Shown in pieces: positions 1-5,586 of a stretch of DNA of 6,323 bases; the first letter of the stretch is position 1; each line of letters opens with the position of its first letter. The DNA lies in NCBI GenBank assembly GCA_027075825.1, contig JALSZZ010000468.1, positions 1 through 6,323 of the forward strand, read 5' to 3'. The notes beneath the pieces were generated by a model that saw nothing but the letters and a program-made list of their open reading frames with translations, had not been told where the DNA came from and did no database searches. Origin of the DNA: Mariprofundaceae bacterium (GTDB lineage: Bacteria; Pseudomonadota; Zetaproteobacteria; Mariprofundales; Mariprofundaceae). The position numbers were made by a program, and so were the translations under genes.

Positions 1-597
1 CGTCCGGACAACATACTTTCCGGCAAGAATGTGGCCGCTCTCCAGCAATCATTACAACAGGAGCAAAAAACACCGCCGGAAGCAGTGGGGGGAGAGAGAT
101 CTTTTCCCGGAACACTGGCCGCGGCGCATTCGCCATCAGCAGCAGCTGACAGGATGGCAGCAAGACATGTGTCGGCCTTTTCTTCCCAGCCGGTAACGTT
201 GCCCATGATACAGCAGGAAGTATTTATGGCTGTTCAGGAAGGGCGACAATATCTGGAAATCAGACTGCATCCCAAAGAACTGGGCAAGATTGATATCCGT
301 ATTGATACCGATTCATCGAAAAAAGTTTATATCCACGCTGTATTTGATAACCCCATGGCAAGGCAGGCTTTTGAGCAGCAGCTGCCGCAGTTGCGGCAGT
401 CCATGCTGGATCAGGGGTTCAGTCTGGGCGAGTTCGATCTCTCGCATAAGGATGAACGTTTTCAGGGTGATCAGCAGCAGGGAGGTGAAGAAATCGGACT
501 TTCGGGCGTGGGGACGATAGCACGAGGAGCAGCTGAAGGTAATGCAGAGCAACTGCATTCCTCAGGGGAAGTCTCCGGCCTGAGTATCAGGGTATAG
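1..597 (+). CDS. fliK: FliK, flagellar hook-length control protein, C-terminal part (5' truncated by window)
   Basis: FliK is the secreted molecular ruler that sets hook length and switches the export gate (through FlhB) from hook to filament substrates. The frame is open from base 1 to the TAG at 595-597, giving 198 residues with no stop upstream, so the gene enters from the left. The visible N-terminal half (about residues 1-68) is low complexity, rich in Gln, Ala and Ser, as in FliK linkers. Residues of about 78-138 form the conserved Flg_hook domain, with the motif LHPKELG at residues 89-95 followed by alternating beta residues. A Gln/Gly-rich tail follows. The GTG at 31 could in principle start translation, but it has no good ribosome site and would leave a protein much shorter than usual FliK (roughly 300-600 residues), so I treat it as internal. 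It lies 9 bases before flgD. The family call rests on the C-terminal domain and on the position before flgD. Confidence 0.9.
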   Translation, partial: RPDNILSGKNVAALQQSLQQEQKTPPEAVGGERSFPGTLAAAHSPSAAADRMAARHVSAFSSQPVTLPMIQQEVFMAVQEGRQYLEIRLHPKELGKIDIRIDTDSSKKVYIHAVFDNPMARQAFEQQLPQLRQSMLDQGFSLGEFDLSHKDERFQGDQQQGGEEIGLSGVGTIARGAAEGNAEQLHSSGEVSGLSIRV

Positions 598-600
598 GAG
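596..600 (+). promoter_or_regulatory. Ribosome binding site of flgD
   Basis: AGGAG lies 6 bases before the flgD ATG at 607 and overlaps the fliK stop codon. This supports the chosen start and suggests coupled translation of fliK and flgD. Confidence 0.75.
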
Positions 601-606
601 CAGGCA

Positions 607-1284
607 ATGCAGGTAACAGGATTACAGCAATATTTGGCAGGTGATAACGGGCCTGCCGCGGCGGGACGGGCCGATATGGGTAGCAAGGATGTGTTCCTCA
701 AGCTGCTGACTGCCCAGATGCAGCATCAGGATCCTCTGAAGCCCCAGGATCCGACCCAGATGTCATCGCAACTGGCCCAGTTTAATATGGTGGAGCAGCA
801 GATCAGTACTAATGATTTGCTTGCAAGGCTTGCAGATTCACTCAGTGCCGGAAACAAGACGAATGCCACTGATGCAGGGATGTATCTCGGGCATACGGTG
901 GTTGCCGAAAGTTCACAGCTTTATTTTGATGCGGCAGCAGGTCCGGTGACGGCCAATATTCAGGCTCTGTCATCGGCGGCAAGTGCAAAGGTTATTATTC
1001 GGGATACTGCCGGGAGCACTGTGCGGGTGCTGGATGTCGGTGCCTTAAAAGCCGGCAGTAATACATTCACCTGGGATGGCACGAATGACGGAGGTGCTGC
1101 AGTGCCCAGTGGAAGATACAGCATGGAGGTCGTCGCACTGGATGCGCAGGGCAATGCCGTACAGACAGCAACCAGTGTGACGGGTGTGATTACAGCCATG
1201 CAAATTGATGGGCAGGGAAACAGCGTATTGATGATGGGGTCGCTCCCCATTCCATATGAGATGATTCGTGAGATTCGAATTTAA
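607..1284 (+). CDS. flgD: FlgD, hook cap (hook assembly scaffold) protein
   Basis: FlgD is exported and sits as a cap on the growing hook, where FlgE subunits are inserted; it is lost when the hook is finished. The protein has 225 residues, normal for the family. Residues of about 24-75 are the conserved N-terminal FlgD domain: KDVFLKLLTAQMQHQDPL, then a second block around residues 47-65 with TQMSSQLAQFN. Residues of about 105-190 look like the FlgD Ig-like domain, with TWDGTNDGG at 155-163 and the hallmark GGAAVPSGRY turn at 162-171. The rest (about 85-105 and 190-225) would form the tudor-like domain that wraps around it. The ATG is supported by a good ribosome site, and flgE starts 17 bases after the TAA stop. 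Nothing is unusual, and the identification is secure from both domains plus its neighbours. Confidence 0.96.
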   Translation: MQVTGLQQYLAGDNGPAAAGRADMGSKDVFLKLLTAQMQHQDPLKPQDPTQMSSQLAQFNMVEQQISTNDLLARLADSLSAGNKTNATDAGMYLGHTVVAESSQLYFDAAAGPVTANIQALSSAASAKVIIRDTAGSTVRVLDVGALKAGSNTFTWDGTNDGGAAVPSGRYSMEVVALDAQGNAVQTATSVTGVITAMQIDGQGNSVLMMGSLPIPYEMIREIRI

Positions 1285-1290
1285 TTACTA

Positions 1291-1296
1291 GGAGGA
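1291..1296 (+). promoter_or_regulatory. Strong ribosome binding site of flgE
   Basis: GGAGGA, continued by a second purine run AGGA, lies 5 bases before the flgE ATG at 1302. It is the strongest ribosome site in the window. That suits FlgE, the structural subunit needed in by far the largest copy number among these proteins. Confidence 0.8.
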
Positions 1297-1301
1297 AGGA
1301 A

Positions 1302-2675
1302 ATGGGAATTTATAATGCATTGTATATTGGTTCAAGCGGGCTTACTTCATTTGGTGAGGCGATCCGCATCGTGAGTGACAATATCGCCAATGTGAACACA
1401 CTGGGCTATAAAAGCCAGAATGTGAACTTTGCCGACACATTGTCGCAGACTATCAATGTGACGCGTTCCAATATTGCCAACCAAGTGGGCAATGGTGTGC
1501 GTATCGGGGCTATTACGCGAGACCAGGCTCAGGGGTCGATCCAGAACACAAGTTCGGCGACGGATATGGCGGTGAATGGCAAGGGTTTATTTGCCTTACG
1601 GGATCCGGCCAGTAATGAAATGCTTTATTCCAGGGCCGGCGCGTTTCTGCTGGATAAGAATTACAACCTGATTAATGGCAGTGGTCTGGTTGTGCAGGGG
1701 TGGGAAACCGATATTAACGGCAATGCGATAGGCAACGTGCGCGATGTCAGCTTCAGCAACCTGGCGTCTTCTGCTCTGGCAACATCCAATCTTGATGTCG
1801 GCGTGTCACTGGATTCCAACTCGAAAGTGCTGCCTGCCGGCACGGTGTTTAATCCATCTGACCCGGCGACATTCCATTATAAAACCGAGGTGAAGGTATA
1901 TGATTCGCTAGGGCAATTGCATCCGGTTACGATGTATTTCACGAAAATGGGCGTGAATGCCGCGGGCAATACATTATGGGATTACCATGTGGCCGTGGAT
2001 GGCGGAGAACTTCAGGGGGGCACACCGGGAGTTCTGACCGAAATTGGTGCGCCTACCGCTTCAACGGTTGTCGGTGGTGTGGTGACAGCGCCGGGAACGC
2101 AAACGCTGGAATTTGGACAAAGTGGCGAACTGATTAATGAATTTGCGCCGCCGTCCAACTTTGCGTGGAATAACGCGGCACCGGGTATTATTTCCATGAA
2201 TTTTGGCAATGCAGTCACTACAGATGCTCAGGGGGTGACAGGCAAGGGGCTTGATCTGACGGTGCAAATGGCGGGTAGTTTTGCCACGCGTCTGATGAGT
2301 CCGGATGGTTTCGCGGCAGGCTTCCTTGATCATCTTGAAACCGATTCAACAGGGCGGATTTTTGGTGTTTTTACCAATGGTCAGCGACGTTCCCTGTTCC
2401 AGGTGGCATTGGCGAATTTCCCTTCCGACAGCACGCTCAGCAAAGCCGGGGGGAATATGATGCGTGAAACCATATCCTCCGGTACGCCAGTGCTGGAGCG
2501 CCCGGGGAATGGCGGTATGGGCAGTATTACGCCATATGGTCTAGAGCAGTCCAATGTCGATCTGGCCAACGAGTTTGTAAAGATGATTGTGATCCAGCGC
2601 GGTTATGAGGCAAACTCGAAGACGATTCTGACGACAGACCAGATGCTTTCGGCATTGATGCAGGTCAAGCGCTGA
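1302..2675 (+). CDS. flgE: FlgE, flagellar hook protein
   Basis: FlgE polymerises outside the cell into the curved universal joint between rod and filament. The protein is 457 residues, within the usual range (about 400 or more). The N-terminus has the rod/hook signature of the flg_bb_rod family: GSSGLTSFGEAI at 10-21 and NIANVNTLGYKS at 27-38. Next come the hook core and the FlaE-type D2 region, recognised by YKTEVKVYDSLGQLHPVTMYF (194-213 and just after). The last 42 residues (416-457) match the flg_bbr_C domain, with NVDLANEF and MIVIQRGYEANSKTI. The N- and C-terminal helices pair in the D0 coiled-coil. No cysteine is present and no signal peptide is expected, since export is by the flagellar type III system. 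FlgE is the last gene of the hook unit, and a strong terminator follows 20 bases after its TGA. The call is firm. Confidence 0.97.
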   Translation: MGIYNALYIGSSGLTSFGEAIRIVSDNIANVNTLGYKSQNVNFADTLSQTINVTRSNIANQVGNGVRIGAITRDQAQGSIQNTSSATDMAVNGKGLFALRDPASNEMLYSRAGAFLLDKNYNLINGSGLVVQGWETDINGNAIGNVRDVSFSNLASSALATSNLDVGVSLDSNSKVLPAGTVFNPSDPATFHYKTEVKVYDSLGQLHPVTMYFTKMGVNAAGNTLWDYHVAVDGGELQGGTPGVLTEIGAPTASTVVGGVVTAPGTQTLEFGQSGELINEFAPPSNFAWNNAAPGIISMNFGNAVTTDAQGVTGKGLDLTVQMAGSFATRLMSPDGFAAGFLDHLETDSTGRIFGVFTNGQRRSLFQVALANFPSDSTLSKAGGNMMRETISSGTPVLERPGNGGMGSITPYGLEQSNVDLANEFVKMIVIQRGYEANSKTILTTDQMLSALMQVKR

Positions 2676-2695
2676 TTCTATTGCCTGACGACTGG

Positions 2696-2729
2696 CCGCA
2701 GCATCAATATGCTGCGGTCTTTTTTTTTT
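2696..2729 (+). terminator. Intrinsic (rho-independent) terminator after flgE
   Basis: CCGCAGCAT (2696-2704) pairs perfectly with ATGCTGCGG (2709-2717) around the 4-nt loop CAAT. The stem can be extended outward by a G-T and a G-C pair (2695/2718 and 2694/2719). A run of T follows (2718-2729, interrupted once by C), with a second T run at 2733-2740. It begins 20 bases after the flgE stop and should end the hook-unit transcript, or reduce read-through into motA. Confidence 0.92.
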
Positions 2730-2738
2730 ATGTTTTTT

Positions 2739-2754
2739 TTGCATGATTCTTGCT
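2739..2754 (+). promoter_or_regulatory. Candidate sigma-54 promoter for the motA-fliM unit
   Basis: The 16 bases TTGCATGATTCTTGCT align to the sigma-54 consensus TGGCACG-N4-TTGCW at exact spacing. The -12 element TTGCT is perfect; the -24 element matches at 5 of 7 positions. One of the two mismatches is the first G of the GG pair (T instead), which could weaken it. Transcription would start near 2765, leaving about 28 bases of leader before the motA start. Its place directly after a terminator and before a new gene group makes it credible, and sigma-54 control of flagellar operons is well known in several proteobacteria. No activator site is visible. A weaker sigma-70 reading (TTGCAT, 16 bases, GATAAG at 2761) overlaps it. 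Confidence 0.55.
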
Positions 2755-2781
2755 TGATCAGATAAGTGAGTTGATGCTGTT

Positions 2782-2786
2782 GGAGG
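2782..2786 (+). promoter_or_regulatory. Ribosome binding site that fixes the TTG start of motA
   Basis: GGAGG lies 6 bases before the TTG at 2793. An in-frame TGA at 2772-2774 rules out an earlier start. The first in-frame ATG (2844, residue 18) would delete most of the first membrane helix, so the TTG is very probably the true start. Confidence 0.82.
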
Positions 2787-2792
2787 GAAGCT

Positions 2793-3557
2793 TTGGATAT
2801 AGCTACTTTAATCGGAATTATTGTTGCCTTTGGCCTTGTTGTGATGGCCATTCAGCTGGGAGGGTCAATTACCAGCTTTGTTGACCCGATATCATTGCTA
2901 ATTGTAGTGGGCGGAACCGTTGGCGTGGTTCTTGTCAGTAATTCGCTAAAGAGTGTGCTGGGTGTTTTTGGCGTGGCGATGAAAACCTTTTTCTATAAGG
3001 CGCCGTCATTGGAAGAAACAATGGCGCAGTTTGTCGAATTCGCCAAAGTTGTCCGCAAGGATGGGTTGCTGGCCTTGGAGTCTGAAGTATCCTCTATTGA
3101 GGATGAGTTTCTTTCCAAGGCTTTGCAGATGGCGATCGACGGGCAGGACGCCAAGTCCATTGAGGACATTTTATATCTGGAGATTGACAAGATCGGGGAT
3201 CGCCACAGCAAAGGCATTGATATGTTCAATGCATTGGGGGCTTATGCCCCATCAATGGGCATGATTGGTACGCTCGTGGGGCTGGTGCTGATGCTGCAGA
3301 ATATGGCTGATCCGTCATCAATTGGCCCGGCGATGGCGGTTGCTCTGTTGACAACATTTTATGGAGCACTGATGGCCAATATTCTTTTTCTGCCAATGGC
3401 CAATAAGCTGAAGGTATACAGCAAGGATGAGGTGGCTGCGCGCGAAATGATGGTAACCGGTGTTATTTCATTGATTGCCGGTGAGAATCCGCGAATTATG
3501 GAAGAGAAACTGATGCGCTATCTGCCGCCAAAAAGCCGTCAGTCATCGTTTGATTAG
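2793..3557 (+). CDS. motA: MotA/PomA-type flagellar stator ring protein
   Basis: This is the inner-membrane subunit of the flagellar stator; in current models a MotA pentamer turns around a MotB dimer as ions pass, pushing on FliG. It has 254 residues, the length of PomA-type proteins. Four membrane helices are visible at about 4-22, 29-50, 147-168 and 176-200, with a large cytoplasmic loop between the second and third. That loop carries the charged residues that contact FliG: R88, K89, E96 and E98, at the same positions as in Vibrio PomA. D31 and the helix-3 proline (P153, in YAPSMGMIGT) are conserved. T160 in helix 3 and T187-T188 in helix 4 match the threonines linked to sodium selectivity in PomA, so sodium coupling is possible but inferred. 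Translation starts at TTG. The gene opens the motor unit, and the first motB follows 8 bases after its stop. Confidence 0.95.
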   Translation: MDIATLIGIIVAFGLVVMAIQLGGSITSFVDPISLLIVVGGTVGVVLVSNSLKSVLGVFGVAMKTFFYKAPSLEETMAQFVEFAKVVRKDGLLALESEVSSIEDEFLSKALQMAIDGQDAKSIEDILYLEIDKIGDRHSKGIDMFNALGAYAPSMGMIGTLVGLVLMLQNMADPSSIGPAMAVALLTTFYGALMANILFLPMANKLKVYSKDEVAAREMMVTGVISLIAGENPRIMEEKLMRYLPPKSRQSSFD

Positions 3558-3565
3558 GCATCGGC

Positions 3566-4342
3566 ATGGCTCAACGAAAGAAGAAAGTTCCCGAAGCGCC
3601 TGTCAAGGGCAGTGGAGATGCATTGTTCCTGGAATTGATGATGCAGATGCTGGCTTTCTTCATTCTGCTTACATCTATGGCAGTCATTGTGGATGAAAAG
3701 CGATTGGCGGCACTGGGCTCGCTGGCGGGAACATTTAGCGCACTGTCCAAAGGGGCAAATTTGTCCAAGGGTTCGGGGCCTTCCGTGCCTTCCCGCAGTG
3801 TCACAAAAACCGCCAGTACGCCAAAACGAACTGCCAAAGCTTTGACGGAGCTGGCCAAGGAGCTTGGTGTGGAGGACTCGCTTTATGTGTTGCCTCTGAC
3901 AAAGAATGAGGTGCGCGTGCGCATGAATGAGTCGATTTTGTTTGCGCCGGGCAGTACGACATTGCCCGCGCAGGCCGATGAACTGATACGCCGGCTGGCG
4001 GTTTTGCTGAAGAGGCCGGAGGTTAATCAGGTTGTAATTCAGGGGCATACGGATAATACGCCTGCCAGAGGGAAGTTTCGGGATAATTGGCAGTTGTCGG
4101 CTGCTCGTGCGATGTCGGTGTTCAGGCGTTTTGTTGATTTGGGCATGCCGTCCGGGCGCATGGTGGTGCAGGGCATGGGCGCAACCCATCCGATTCGCGA
4201 TGAACTCGGTGTGGTTGACGGCCCGAAGAGTCGGCGGGTTGAACTGGTGATTCGTTTCAGACCGGTGACTGACGAGATATCAGATATCAAGGGGGTGCAT
4301 GGTGCGCCCGTACAACGTCCGGCAACGGCAGCGGGGAACTGA
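3566..4342 (+). CDS. MotB-like stator protein with Glu in place of the ion-binding Asp (first of two MotB paralogues)
   Basis: It is a MotB-family protein of 258 residues: a short basic cytoplasmic N-terminus (KKK at 5-7), one membrane helix (about 20-42), a plug/linker region (about 43-105) and an OmpA-type peptidoglycan-binding domain (about 114-230). That domain has FAPGS (126-130), GHTDN (160-164), NWQLSAARA (174-182) and SRRVEL (222-227), so cell-wall anchoring looks intact. Aligned with the second MotB by the shared LxFFILLxSM segment, the essential Asp falls on E23, and the usual W-M-T-T-F-A context is replaced by G-D-A-L-F-L. Q27 adds another polar residue in the helix. There is no signal peptidase or lipobox motif, so it is not a Pal lipoprotein. 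It starts 8 bases after motA without a clear ribosome site, suggesting translational coupling. Its stop overlaps the next motB start by 1 base. Whether it carries ions, pairs with MotB2 or acts as a separate anchor cannot be told. Confidence 0.88.
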   Translation: MAQRKKKVPEAPVKGSGDALFLELMMQMLAFFILLTSMAVIVDEKRLAALGSLAGTFSALSKGANLSKGSGPSVPSRSVTKTASTPKRTAKALTELAKELGVEDSLYVLPLTKNEVRVRMNESILFAPGSTTLPAQADELIRRLAVLLKRPEVNQVVIQGHTDNTPARGKFRDNWQLSAARAMSVFRRFVDLGMPSGRMVVQGMGATHPIRDELGVVDGPKSRRVELVIRFRPVTDEISDIKGVHGAPVQRPATAAGN

Positions 4343-5055
4343 TGATGGCCAGGCGCAGAGTCAAAACCCAGCCCCCTCCGGAAGATACTGAAAAATGGAT
4401 GACGACGTTCGCCGATCTGGTAAGTCTGATGTTAACCTTTTTTATTCTTCTGGTATCCATGTCGACGCTGGATCAGACAGGGCTGTCGGATATCTCGACA
4501 TTTTTCAAACGAGCTGTTCATGTGCTGGAATCCGGTGACGGGTCGGAAATTGATATTCGTCCTATCAAGCCGATTCAGAAATATGTTTCTGCACGCGAGC
4601 TGATGCTGGCAATGCGCCAGCATGCGACCAAGGTTCTGAAGGAATCCAGTCTCGAGCATCATGTCAGGGTGGCGATTCTTAATGACCAGCTGATTCTTAG
4701 TCTGGACAATGCCGTTTTGTTCAGGCCCGGAAGTGCTGAGCTGAGTCCGGCCGCCAGGGAATCCATCGAGCGCCTGGCCATGCTTTTTGCTTCAACGCCG
4801 GGCCAGATTCGGGTGGAGGGCCATACGGATAATGCGCCGCTTCCTGCGACCAGTATTTTTGATGATTCCTGGCAACTGTCATTAGCGCGTGCTGCTGAAG
4901 TGATGAGTGTGTTGAAAATGCACGGAGTGAATTCAAGTCGATTGTCCATTGCGGGCTATGGCCCTTCGCGTCCGGTTTCGACAAATCGTACAGTATTCGG
5001 CCGGCAGCGGAATCGCCGGGTGGACATCGTTGTATATACGACAACATTGGAATAA
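4342..5055 (+). CDS. motB: MotB, canonical flagellar stator plug and anchor protein (second MotB paralogue)
   Basis: MotB dimers form the axle and ion path of the stator and fix it to peptidoglycan. The protein has 237 residues (236 if the second ATG is used). The N-terminus shows the classic motif EKWMTTFADLVSLMLTFFILL, with the ion-carrying Asp at D25. Counted from the second ATG this is D24, the same number as in Vibrio PomB. One membrane helix spans about 23-41, followed by a plug helix and linker. The OmpA-type domain (about 107-232) has LFRPGS (126-131), GHTDN (160-164), SWQLSLARA (176-184) and RNRRVDIVV (223-231). Two adjacent ATGs (4342 and 4345) are possible. The first overlaps the preceding TGA, while the second sits 7 bases after GGGGA, the better spacing. 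fliL follows 15 bases after the stop. Function as the ion-conducting MotB is well supported by motif and context. Confidence 0.95.
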   Translation: MMARRRVKTQPPPEDTEKWMTTFADLVSLMLTFFILLVSMSTLDQTGLSDISTFFKRAVHVLESGDGSEIDIRPIKPIQKYVSARELMLAMRQHATKVLKESSLEHHVRVAILNDQLILSLDNAVLFRPGSAELSPAARESIERLAMLFASTPGQIRVEGHTDNAPLPATSIFDDSWQLSLARAAEVMSVLKMHGVNSSRLSIAGYGPSRPVSTNRTVFGRQRNRRVDIVVYTTTLE

Positions 5056-5063
5056 AGGGAGAG
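5056..5063 (+). promoter_or_regulatory. Ribosome binding site of fliL
   Basis: AGGGAGAG, just after the motB stop, lies 7 bases before the ATG at 5071 and supports that start. Together with that of flgE it is among the clearer ribosome sites here. Confidence 0.65.
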
Positions 5064-5070
5064 AGATACC

Positions 5071-5586
5071 ATGGCTGATGATGATAAAAAGGAAAAAAGT
5101 GGTGGTGGGTTGCTGGGCATTATTGGCCTGGTGGTGCAATTATTGACGTTGGGGGCGATTGGTTTTCTGGCATGGCAAATGATGCAGTCGAATCAGCAGG
5201 ATACTCAGCAGGAGGATGGCAAAAAGAGCGTGGCAGAAGAAGTTGCCATTCCTGAAGCGCAGGATGAAGATGAAGAGAATGCCATGATTGTCGAGATGGG
5301 TGATTTCACCGTTAATCTTGCCGGTGACAATGCCGAGCGTTATCTGAAGTGCAAAATCAGCGCCAAGGTCTATGGTGAGGAGGCTAAAGCCACGCTTGAA
5401 ACGGATATGAACAAGAAACTGATCCATGATCTTGTGATCGATATTCTTACTCGCAAGACATTGCAGGATGTGCAGAAGCCTGCAGGTAAAGCGCATATCA
5501 AGGAAGAATTGCAACACAGGGTTAACAAGGCCGTTGGCGGCAATCCCGTGCGCCGTATTTTCTTTGATGAGTTTGTAATTCAATGA
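5071..5586 (+). CDS. fliL: FliL, stator-associated flagellar basal body protein
   Basis: FliL is a single-pass inner-membrane protein that forms rings around the stator and helps to recruit or stabilise MotAB, mainly under high load. It has 171 residues, the usual size. A charged cytoplasmic N-terminus (MADDDKKEK) leads into one membrane helix at about 14-37. Next comes an acidic, Gln-rich periplasmic linker (about 40-70), then the FliL domain (about 72-171). This shows MGDFTVNLAG (76-85), YLKCKISAKV (91-100), IHDLVIDILTRKTLQDV (118-134) and the typical end RRIFFDEFVIQ (161-171). The domain resembles stomatin/SPFH folds in structural work on the family. Its place between motB and fliM is the common one. 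The stop overlaps the fliM start in an ATGA arrangement, pointing to coupled translation. Nothing is missing, and identification is firm. Confidence 0.95.
   Translation: MADDDKKEKSGGGLLGIIGLVVQLLTLGAIGFLAWQMMQSNQQDTQQEDGKKSVAEEVAIPEAQDEDEENAMIVEMGDFTVNLAGDNAERYLKCKISAKVYGEEAKATLETDMNKKLIHDLVIDILTRKTLQDVQKPAGKAHIKEELQHRVNKAVGGNPVRRIFFDEFVIQ

Noticed and set aside
31..597. A complete short gene starting at GTG 31
   Set aside because: The frame is open back to base 1, no good ribosome site precedes the GTG, and the protein would be only the tail of FliK. A truncated fliK is the simpler reading.
2739..2766. Sigma-70 or sigma-28 promoter before motA
   Set aside because: TTGCAT and GATAAG match the sigma-70 boxes only partly (3 of 6 and 4 of 6). 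The GATAA at 2761 resembles a sigma-28 -10 end, but no matching TAAAG-type -35 box is present. The sigma-54 reading fits better, though it is not proven.
3554..4189. A 211-codon open frame on the - strand opposite motB1
   Set aside because: It mirrors a clear MotB-family gene, its translation is rich in His, Arg, Gln and Cys without domain character, and it has no convincing ribosome site. It is a codon-bias shadow.
3566..4342. First MotB-like protein as a Pal/OmpA outer-membrane lipoprotein
   Set aside because: There is no lipobox Cys or cleavable signal. The helix aligns with the MotB membrane segment and the gene sits between motA and motB.
5140..5583. A 147-codon open frame on the - strand opposite fliL
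   Set aside because: It lies wholly inside the well-conserved fliL gene and shows no recognisable protein features beyond hydrophobic stretches expected from the antisense of coding DNA.
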